DNA of 64,000 bases from Chondrosia reniformis (Eukaryota; Porifera; Demospongiae; Chondrillida; Chondrillidae), in contig OX359194.1 in the NCBI GenBank assembly GCA_947172415.1, positions 3,038,001 through 3,102,000 on the forward strand. Reading direction: 5' to 3'. A program made the position numbers and the translations under genes. This document shows, one piece after another, positions 12,501 to 24,500 of this stretch. The notes under the pieces were generated by a model. The model ran no database searches and had not been told where the DNA came from. It saw only the letters and a list, made by a program, of their open reading frames with translations. Numbering within the stretch: the first letter of the stretch is position 1; each line of letters opens with the position of its first letter.

Positions 12501-15500
12501 GGTACAGGTGTCATTGAGGTTGTTGTCACAAACTTTTGAACAATTTTGTCCAGATCTGCAAGCTACCACAAAGTTGGTGTTCACATCAACAGAAACAGAA
12601 TTACTTGGTTTATTTGATTCTATACTGATAAATCCTTCTAAGGATGAAGTTTCCATTATTATGAAGCCTCACCAAGGCCAGCATTTCTTTACTAATCTGT
12701 TACAAATTTCTAACTTGCTTACTAACTGAATAGCATTTTTCACCTTAAGCCGCACCTGAATCATTAATGGATCATTTCTTACCCACTTTATTCTAAATGG
12801 TCATTCCTATAGCTCATTCACTTCTAAAAGATCCTCGTTAATATTTATTTCTGATTTTGTAATAGTATAAATTATTTGTGATTGGTACGTATACATGTTG
12901 TAACAATATAGTGGATTTTCAATATATACGTATACATATGTATATCATTTTTTGTTTCCCCTGAAATTCACTCTAATGAAATTTTGCAGTGCTTTAATTG
13001 TATCCTATTTACTTTGATGTATTGTATTTACTGTAGATCATACAGTCCTCAGTAAGAGGTATATTATTTCTGACACCTAAAATGGAACAGGTGTACAGAG
13101 CAAAGTGGAATGTTCTTCAAGCTGTCTTCTTTCTATTACAAGTCAGACCAGAGATTGATGAGAGCCTCAATGAATTGGCACTGAAACTTGGATATTTCTT
13201 GCTCACAAAGTGCTTCACTGAAGTATTTGATGTATGTATGTACATTTTATTATAGTGTGTTATAACTTATCATAGAGTACGGTAGTACTCTATTATATAT
13301 TGAATCAGTTGTAAATGTAGATCTACATCTAATTGTTTTTTCTTTAGATTAAAGAGGTGTTTCCAAATCTTTTTGAGATCATTAATTCACTACTGGAGGC
13401 TATTCCCCCTAACTTTCCCAAGGCAGATGTTAACAGTTACTTGGAGAACTTGCTCAATTTCTTCTTTTCTTCTGGTTCAATGAGTGTCACAGAGAATGAC
13501 ATCAAATGTTTTCTTACTATTATAAATGAGCATTTGACTTTAGACAATGTAGCTCATGATGAGGAAGATATAACCAGCACAAACACACCTGAAGAAGGAA
13601 CCAAACCAAAGAGGTCTCTCCTCCACAATGTGCTTACACCAGCAATGGGAAGACACTTTCTTAGGAGGATACTGACACATAAAAAGGATAATATGAAGCC
13701 AGTCAAACCTCTGTGTATATTCTACAAAATGGTCAGTATAATGTGATGCTATACATACTATTTATTACTTCATTAATGGAGGCTGTTACAAATGGTGTAC
13801 TCAGCAGCACATACATACGTACATACATACAGGCCAGTATTTTCTTTACTTATTATATAGTTATTATACGTACATATTACTGAATAATAATTTACTATGT
13901 ACGTACTTAGCACATTTCCTTTGAAGTTTCTGTAGACATAAATGTTCAATATTATGAATAGTAATTATTTACAATATAATTTCAAACTCATTGTTATTAT
14001 CCTTCATATCTTTTTAATGCACCTACTGTTATGTAATACCATTTTTCTCTAAAAGTCAAGGAAATTGGTAGCTGATACTCTATTGAGTGGAGGAAAGTTT
14101 GGCAGCTTGATCTTGACCACCTACATGCCAATTTTCTACAGGAATACTCCATCCATAAAAGTGAAGAGGGTATGTACTATGTATATACATATGTTATTTC
14201 AATTTTCTATGTATTGTAATTTTCCGTTGCTAAATTTTCAAATGAAAATTTCAAACTGTTAATTCTTTATCATTATCATTGCAGAATGAAGTAATGATGC
14301 AACCCTTGGCAGATCTCTACTTCCTCACCATACTGGAGCACTTGAAAGATGAAGGAGCATCTGATATGCGGCTAGAAGCAGCTTTGTTGAGAATTAAGGA
14401 AGTACAAGATGTGAGATGTGTTACTTGCTTTATTAGTCCTATATATACAGAGGGCATTTGCTCTTTGTATGTTTACTTACAGCATTTACAGGAAGATGTT
14501 GAAATTCAGATTGGAGAGAAGTTGTTATGTTTAATAGAACTGCAAGCAGTGGTTCAAATAGCTCTAGAGAAAATTGCTGAGACACTGACCAGCACAGAAA
14601 CTAGACAAAGTGTAAGCAAACCTATGTATATTACAAGTCAATTATAAGATTTAATTAAAGATGCTTCATTGATTGAAATAACTGTTTATACATATTAGTT
14701 ATAAACTCTGTGTTGCTTTGACTAAGTAACATTTCATATCCATTGCCTTAGTTCCCTGGAAATCGGTGTGCTTTCAAATTGATAATCAAAGTGTCTATAT
14801 ACATATATACCACTTATATTTAAACAGGCACTTCAACTGTGTCCAAGCATATGTACAACAGTGAGTGACAGATTTACAGGAGGAGGACAGGATGGTGGCC
14901 ATGAGAAAATGATCTTGATGCATCTTCTGAGAGATTTGAAAGGACCAACAAGATTTTTGGAATTCCTTAACATACCAAATTTAACAAATTCAATTGAATT
15001 TTTGGAAATTTACAGGAACCAGCTAAAGGTGCATATGTCTTACAACCTGCTTTAGATTAATGGTGGTTTCTGGGGGGCATGTTTTAACCAGTAATAAGAT
15101 TTCCACTATGAAATATGCCTTTAATATGCCTTTAAATTCAACACATGGTTACCAATTAATTAACAAACTTAAGCAGCCTACCACCTATTGTTTGATACTG
15201 TGCAAGCTATCTACAGTACATATACATTTTCTACATTGTCACAGCACTTGATATATCTACGTATATATAGCAATGGTGATGCATTACATACGTACTGTAC
15301 CTACGTACATATATACATATACATACATACATATATCATTCGTCAAATTTATTCATCTAGGGTGTTGCTCAGGAATCTGTCCATTTGCTTCCCTTTATGC
15401 TTCATGGAGCAAAGGGAGAACTCACAGAGATCTATAGCAGAGTGTCTCAACTTATGAATGGTGTTGCACAACAAAAAAGAAAGGATCCGCAAAAGCAAAC

Positions 15501-18500
15501 TGCTTTTGTCCAAGGAATCCAAGGCATACTTGGGTTAGCTTGCATGCAACACAGTAATTTATACTTGGAGTATATAATTGCAATGAATAATAAAGTATAC
15601 GTATATATGCTGTGACTGATCAATTATTGGCATTGCCATCTCTCAATACAGCTCTAATAGGCAGTTGTCATATGACAATGTAATAGTCAATACTAAACGT
15701 TTCTTAAGAATGGCAATATGGCTAGTGACATATTATGAATTCTACTGTCACAAGGTGAGACTGTGCTTATTTTGTTTACCTGTATGTAATTAGAAAAAAA
15801 TAGGGGAACTTTAAGATCTAAAGCTGATCTCGATATCGTCATCATTGAACTGTTGATATTACTCCACCCATTCATGTCTCCTAAGGAGCACAATGAGCTA
15901 ATGGGTGGAACTGAAGTTCGCTTTAAGTGAACCAGAGTCATGGAAAATAGGGGTGATGATATGTATGTAATTACTTCCTCACAAAACCAAACATTCAGTG
16001 TAAATGAATTACTCTCTCCTAAGCCAGAATGTAATCTGTGAAATACGTACTGAATACCGTTTGATTTGATATCAGAAAATTATATGAATTGAAAATTAAT
16101 GCTTAATAGACTCATATTAGCTCATATTAACATGCTGTCCTCTGTTAGTAACAACTGCCTAAATACGTACTGTGTATAACAACCTAATATATTCAATTAA
16201 ATTAATGTGAGAGAATTGAATTTTACAGATCAAAATATTCTTAGTATGTATATGTGGCTAAATTAGCACAATTTTGTTATTTTTCAAATCCTCTTTGTGC
16301 ATACAGTCATTTAGCTGATTGCTATACTTTTTTATTGTAGAGAAATTGTCCTAATCTTATTAAAATCCTTAAAACTAATGTGATGGAATTGAACTTCAAT
16401 GCAGAACAGCTCCACATTCTCTCCTGTTTCCTTGCTCCTGATGAGATGCAAGAACATCGAGAAACACCTCTTCCTGTTGATTCCAACGAAGAAATATTTG
16501 AATATGTGGATGGAGAAATTAGACCTAAAGTGAGAAATGTTAGAGAATCAGAAATGATTGATCCAATTTACAACTTCTTCTACCCAAAAGATGAAAAGGA
16601 AGGTAAATGATTATTACACTTACTTAGCCTATGTATAAACTATAAACTATATTATTTGGTGAGATCTACGTTGCATTGTCTTCAGATCCAGCAGATGTTG
16701 AGCTGCGACATGCTGTAGCTAATCTGATTGGTGTGGCATTTAGTCTACCAGAAGGATCAAGTCACTTGTGGAATTTCTTATTTAATCAATCTAAACTAAA
16801 ATACACATACCTACCAGGGTTTATGGTGAGCTATTCCCAAGCAGGTTATTAAAGAAGGTATTAAAAATTTGAATTCTTTTATTATAGTATCCAAATAAAG
16901 TGCCATCGGGTAAAATGTTCCTTGACTGTGGAGTCTTATTGAATGAGGAGGGGAATTATGAACGTCCTGATTACAGAGACCATCAGTCAGGTCTCTCTCT
17001 CCACTCATTTTATCTCATAAACTGGAGCTCATTCGGTGCCCTCTGTGTCTCCTTACTGACCAATCCTGAATCTCAGCATAAGATACATGGTATGTAGGTG
17101 AAGCTTTAATGCTGTAAACTGACTAGCTCCTATCTCTGCTTCTTGTTTCAGACCACATAATGTCTCATCAGTGGACTCTTGATTACCTCACCCACTATGT
17201 CTCCTGAGGAGCTCAATAAGATAATAAGATACATGTAAGATAATTTGAACTGAAGTTCACTTAATGGGATCATGAGTCTCCTCATTGTCACGCAAAATAT
17301 GGTTGAACCACAAATAGCTGTTTCATCCTTATTATGACTAATCAGTATGAGTGGGTAGGGTTAATCCAGAGACCATTGATGAGACATCTCAGCTTAAGAT
17401 CAGCTTTTGAATAAAAGTGTCCCCTATTTTTTCCAGGTCACATCATCTCAGATTGGCAACCCTTACGGCACTTCTGTTTAGGATACCTAAAGAATATTTG
17501 GCTATTTATGTCTGTAAATCTCCAGTTAACTGATGAGGAGAGATCATTCTTAATTGTCAGATCACTAGATATTCTCTTTAAGGTATTATGTGTAATGTAC
17601 ACACATTATGACAGGAGTATTATTAATTTTTTTAAACATTAAGCTTGGTCAGGATGACACACACAAAAGTGTCTTTAACACAAGGGCAGCTGTTCTGGAG
17701 TATGAGAGGTTTTGGCATTTAAATATTTATGAGCCTTCGAAACAAGGACTTTCTGATATGGTATGGTGCTAACAATCTACGTACATATATTTTGTACTCG
17801 TATAAATGTACATAAGTTTCTCAATTATTTCCATAGCTGAAACAGCATTGTAGAATAGTTGAACATCCACTTTTCAATGAACTGAAGTGAGAACATTGCA
17901 CATAACATACAAATGTACATATTTATATAATTTTACTATTTTCTAAAAAAGGAACATGAGTACACTATTCCCCAGCATACCTTCAGAGAGAGAATTTAAC
18001 CACAATCTAGTGTCGCTATGTGAAGAAAGATCCAATACTCCAGGAAGCAATCCTTTTAGTCCTGTCTTGGCTCAATTTGTTGAGGATAGACACAGACTTG
18101 CTGTTGGTAGTGCCCTACTGCCAGATCTGGTAGAGTTCTACCTTTGGTTGCATAACAGATTGGCTCACCTTCTCTCTTATGAAGTAGCTTCCCGATTGAC
18201 CATTAATGATATTATCCTCAGAGCTGCAGTTAGGTTTCCATCTGAAGCTGAAAAAATCAAATGCCTATTTAAAAGAATAAAGAGTCAGTTCCTATATCTT
18301 TTGTGAATAGTATTACTCATGTATACTGTCTGTTCTACATTGCAGGTACCTTTAATAAGTATATACATCTGAATGGAGATGTTATTGGTACTGGAGGTTG
18401 TTTGATGCACAGACACGAAGGACAGATTACTGCGATCACTGATGATACTCCAGTAATGAGGTTCCTGTCTACTGAAGAGACTCTTGAAGGAAATGATTGG

Positions 18501-21500
18501 TTGTGTGAAGTGATGCAGAATGTAGTAAGTACATGCATTATATATATATATTTAGTGCTTTCATTGTAACATACAGTCTCTTATTTTTGATCTACTTTTT
18601 CTTTTCCATTAATCTAGCCATCTATATACCCATCCACCCACCTACCCATCACCCACCTACTTAAGTACCCACCCACCTATCCATCTATGTACCCACCCAC
18701 CTATCCATCTATGTACCCACCCACCTATCCATCTATGTACCCACCCACCTACCCATCTATGTACCCACCCACCTATCCATCTATGTACCCACCCACCTAC
18801 CCATCTATGTACCCACCCACCTACCCATCTATGTACCCACCCACCTATCCATCTATGTACCCACCCACCTACCCATTTATGTACCCACCCACCTATCCAT
18901 CTATGTACCCACCCACCTACCCATCTATGTACCCACCCACCTATCCATCTATGTACCCACCCACCTACCCATCTATGTACCCACCCACCTACCCATTTAT
19001 GTACCCACCCACCTACCCATCTATGTACCCACCCACCTACCCATTCATGTACCCACCCACCTACCCATCTATGTACCCATCCGCCTACCCATTCATGTAC
19101 CCATTTACTCAGCTATCTATTATTTCTGTAAATGTATTCCCAGATGAATGTTCATAACAACCTAGTAGATATGGTGACAAGTCGTGGATTAAGCAGTACC
19201 TATCAATGCTGGCTACCAGAGGCTCCTGTAGAAATAGATTTGAAGGGGTTTAGCCAATCAGATGCCATTCTCTGGAATGAATCTGATGATATTTCTGTGG
19301 ATTATCTCTTTCTAAGCATAATGCGTAGCAGATTACATTTGACCACAAAGAATCCAACCATAGCTTTCTGCCATGTTGGACAAACACTGCAGTTTGATAT
19401 GGATAAACTGGAAGGAGATGTAGTGAGGTACTTCATAGCTGGCAAGCCTCACTTGATAAGTGCAGAGATGACCATCAGACAACCTTTCAGATTTAGGAAT
19501 TTGGAAAATATCTCTAATACTCCAGGAACTGGGTAGGAGAAAATGAACTGTGATTTGAAGTGATTTACTAAATTGAACTATTCTTTGTCTTAATTAGATT
19601 GACAAGTCCGGGATGTCCAGTAGACCTAGCTGCACTCTCTCAAGAGCTACCAAATAATTACAAAGTACAGTAAAACAGATCGTTATCTTCTTCCCTATGG
19701 ATAGAGAATTACTGTACGTATCAATCCTTTTAGATGTCACTTTCAGAGAATGAGAGGAAAGGTCTTGAAGCAGAATTTCATAATGCAGACTATAACAAGT
19801 TGTCTGAATTAGTTTCTGGTCTAAGAACAGCAGCTGGTTACCTTTCTCAGGTACATAAATATACAGTGAAACCTCTCAATAACGGACAAGTTGGTGCAAA
19901 GGGACTTGTCCACTATTCGGAGGTTGTCCTTTACTGGGAGGTTTTCATAATAAAAGCTTTATATCTGTATACATGCAATGCTATTTGAAACGAGTTCAGC
20001 CGTACGTGCGTTACTTCGTTAGTACATTCAAGATTAGTCGATAGGATGCTTTACTTTGTTAACAGCTCCATCAATACTCAGTGAGAGGCGTCCCTCGTTA
20101 CGTACAGAAATCGTTCAGTTTTATCTGACTGCAACCGTAGCTAGATAAGGCCCTCTTTGTCCGTTAAAAGAGTTTTTTGTATTACAAAAAGTCCTTGGGA
20201 TTGGGCAGCGTGTCCGTTATCCGGAATTTGGAGGTTGTCCTATTCGGGAGTTGCTAATGTACTAATCGTATACAAAAATAAGTTGGTACATTGCATGCTG
20301 TCTGTTATACGGAGACTGTCCGCTATTGGGAGTGTCCATTAATAGAGGTTTTACTGTATAGCCAGTTGATGACTTGTCTTAATATAAGGACTCAATAATT
20401 TCTCCGCTAATAATGTTGATTGTTTTTGTAGATGACACAGACTTCAGTTAGCTTCAAAGAAGAAGAAGTTACTCTAGGTCAATTTTTGAGAGATCATTTT
20501 GAGGAAGAAGAAGAGAAGTCTCCCCGGGAATTACTAAAGAGAATAGAGCTTGAAAAGTAATACATTTATAACCTAATTTATATCTGTCACCAAAATGGCG
20601 GACGCTTGGCTGGCTTTCGTTTTCTAGCTTAAAATTAGCTTTCTCTACCTTAGTGTCCAATGTTGAACCAACGAAAAGTATTTAGAAATTACCTTTATTA
20701 ATACTATGTAACGTAAAGCTTGCGCAAAAACGTTTTCTATGAGATTTTATTTCAATTTTACACATTACATATTGGTACATTGTATAGGTACATTGCTAGT
20801 TTGGTATACAGTACATTACTAATCATGCAAGTTCATGATCAGTCATTCTTTTGTCTTCAGTCTTTGATTTTTGGCTCCCCAGCTGTCATATCCAGAGGGA
20901 TGGCATCATCTAAAATTGGGTGATTGGAGGAAGAACAAGCTCCCCTGAGGCACAATGTGCTGATCGAATTAATGAGAATCTTCAGCCTTAAATATCTCAT
21001 GGTTAATTGGTACGGCTCCCCTCTCTTCTTGGATAATAGATCGGCCAGTCTCTTAAAAGCAACTGAGGCACTTGGTCCCCATCCTCCACTGGTGGATAAG
21101 ACCAAAGGACAGAATGTTCCATGCTCCATATTTATCACCCTTCTCTCGTACTCCCTTCTCTTCTCTTTTTCATGCTTTCTGTAACATGCAGCAGAACTTG
21201 ATGTGCAATTTGAAGGTACAAAAGAGTTAAAAACTCTCAGATCAAAGAATGCACTTCTATTGCATTTGTCCCAGAAGTTCTGGGCTCTGATGTCTAATCT
21301 AGCTGCCTGGTCAGTGATAGCAGACCGTAAAGAGAAGATCTCCCCTGACAATGGCTGGAGATGTGGTTCTATTGAGACATTCGGGCAAACTTCTGTCAAG
21401 AACTGAGCCACTGCATCACGGTTGTTATTATGTCTAATAGATGGAAAAGCACCTTTAGGACAGCTAAACGCATGGTTTACAGAAAGACTTGTCCACAGGA

Positions 21501-24500
21501 ACAATAAGTTGGTAGTCTTTGTGGTATCCAGCCATAGCGAATACAGAGAGCATCTCTGAATATTTCCTTGTGTAGATTGAAATTATACTCACTTAAAGGA
21601 ATTGCAAGAGCCAAGATGATGCCCCCTTTTCACTAGCTTGTTCCATTGCTCTCTGTTGATTTTTAGGTAGCTGGATTTTCAAGCTTCCTCACTAGATCTC
21701 AATTTATTCTCCCTATGTATTTCCTTCAATATGGTAGATTGGTCTTCCCCTGATACTTTTCCTGTTTCTTTGATCAAGCAAGATACTCTTGGGGCTGTGA
21801 TCTTTAATGAAGCAATGAGCTTCTTCGGCTCTCTTAGAAGGTATGGGTATGTTTAATCCTCCTAATTTGGTAGGCAAGGAAAGGAGACTTCTCTCATTAT
21901 CACTCATGGCTGCTTTCCCGGTCAGAGCTGGTAGTAGTTTATACCTACAATTGCCTCCTCTAAGGGTCGTACATGATCTTGTAATTGTTCTGAAGAAGAA
22001 TGACCAGCGACTTGTTATTCCGTGTATGAAAGCTGCATACGCAGCTTGTGGTTGGTACTTGGCAATACTGGCCATGCTCTCTACTTCTGTCACCCAAGAT
22101 TCGATTTTCTTATTGATAAAATCTGCGACAAATTGCTCACCTCCAAGGACAGCTCCCAGATACGTACTTCTGTCCTCTTGTTGTTGTTATGGTTCCACAT
22201 GCTCCTTAACTATTAGCCATGACTTGGCGGGATTGGGGAAATAACCATATTTTGGAATTATACGAGATATGGCTTTGAAATTGACGGCAATTTAGCAACG
22301 ACTGGAATCGGTTAACCAGACATCTAACAACCAGCAAGTAGTTCGAGTTTTTGCACCATCCCTACTTGCGGTTATCCCAATGCGCCCAAACATGGAAGTG
22401 ATGTGTATGGTTAATTCACTTACAGTAAATTTCAGTATACGTATATGCCACTTCTGTATGGTTATCCTTGTCACATGATCCGTTTTGCTACTTTTTCCAG
22501 ATTTGCTAGTGACTGTTGGAAGCACTGCCATCCCTATTTCTAATTTCATTTTTTTAATGTTTTATTTATCTTTGTATATAGTTTTACAGCAGAAGAATTA
22601 AATACTATTGAGAAAGTCAAGATGAAACAACTTTTTACAATCTTGGAGATGTTTGTGAGATGGATCACTGATTGCCTATTTGATTTCTGTGGACTGCCAT
22701 TCTCCATAAAGAGACCATTACCAGAAGGAGTTGCAAGTTCACTTAACAATGAGATAAAAAATAAAAATGATGAAGACGCAGCTAGTACGCACTGACCGCT
22801 TGGAGATATGTATAATATCATTAGATCACAGTGTATCTATTAGTCATTTTATATATATTTGTAGTGTAGCAATTGTCTTAATTTATCTTTTAGAAGTGTG
22901 CACTCTAGGGCTAATAGTTGATCTAGAAGAAATAGTCACTCATGTAGCTCAAGTACTTAGAGCAGAAAGTGTAGTGGTAAGGATGCATTGGTCAAAATGT
23001 GTAATTGTACATACATGTATAACTGGTGTGCTGTATATATTTTCTCACAGCCTCCCACAACTCCACTTATTAATTACCTCATAAGTCTTAACTTCTGTGA
23101 TGAAAAGGACAGATATTCACAGCTACTTCCAGATACGGTTCTGCTTCAGCATTATGTACAGTATGTTGTTCTACTCAGAAAGTAAGTAAAATCTAACATT
23201 TGAAAGTAAACTATACTACAGTACATATGTACTATACATATATAACCTGAATACAGTGGAACCTGCCTAATGCGGTCACCAAAGGGAGACAAACTTGCTG
23301 GCTGTAATACACAGGTGGCTGTATTAACAAGGTTCTCATTAACATTCATTGACAAAACACAAATTTGCATAATTGTTATACGAGTAGCGACCGGAAAAGG
23401 GAGGTGACCGCTTTAATAAGGTGACCGCTTACTCAGGTTCCACTGTATATGTTCGTACCTAGGTGCTTTAATCATAGATTTAAAAAAATTGAATGTACGT
23501 ATTTGAAATCTATTGGTTATGTTGAAATGATCCCCCTATCTAAAGGATATTAGAATTATTACAGTTAATAATTGAAACATACATAGTACATATACAAATA
23601 GTTAATACTTACTAGTGTATAATGAAAAAATTGCTTCGATTGAAATTAAGATTTTTACTTTCAATCATTAAATTTACTACTATATGTATTTTTCTATCAA
23701 TTAACAACTATATTTATTATTTAGGTGGAAACTGATAATACAAGACGAAGTTACCAGCTTGAGTCAGAAATCTGAGAATGGGAATAAAAAAATGTTCATT
23801 GATTTAGTGCCTAACATATGCATTCTCACTACCAAAACCAAAAGCAGTTCTTTAGGATTTACACAACTTGGCCTTGGTATAGTAGAAGACAAATCTCAAA
23901 TGACAGGGAAAGGGTACCCATCTTTAGCTCATGATGGATTGCATAGGACTTGGGTCGAAGCTGATCTGGTAACTGAGAAAGTGAAAGAGTCACTTGCTGA
24001 AGATCAACCTTATTCTGTAGAGAGTGTGTCAAACACTGGTGAAGGTAAGACTAAAGATTCCCCACTTAAGGTAAAACATCTAAAGCCACAAGCACTCAGC
24101 AGTTTTTTTATCCAGACAATATATACGTACATATGCATTAGGTTCAAAATATATACATAGCTTTTAATAGAAGTGCAGTAGGTTTATACACTTTTCTGTT
24201 TTAAAATTATAGATACTTATAGATTCCAAATTGTGCTGAAGGGGTTACCATAATTTACTACATAAACACAAAATTCTTCTACACATGTACGTACCTACAT
24301 ACGTATGTCCCTGTGTCTTTTACTATTTAGTATTATCAGATGGACATGAAACTTCTGGTGGATATGATTCTGTACAAGCTACATCACCAGATAAGGTATG
24401 CATGCATATATAATTGCTCTTCTTAGTACAGGAAACCCTCAAGCCGATACTTTCCTACATACGTATGTATGAATGTCAGCTAAATTAGTAAATTAAAGCA

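Noticed and set aside
15551..15570. 4-bp indel as loss of a splice donor in copy 2
   Set aside because: The phase-consistent donor is earlier (after 15533), so the indel is intronic.
18665..19103. CRISPR-like array
   Set aside because: Units are contiguous without spacers and the genome is eukaryotic.
18687..19157. 156-codon frame of MYPPTYPS repeats (also 53418-53888) as a protein
   Set aside because: It is a 24-bp minisatellite between a good donor and acceptor, and its frame does not match the next exon.
20924..22244. Plus-strand frames opposite the retroelement
   Set aside because: Shadows of the minus-strand retroelement reading frames, which show real protein similarity between two loci.
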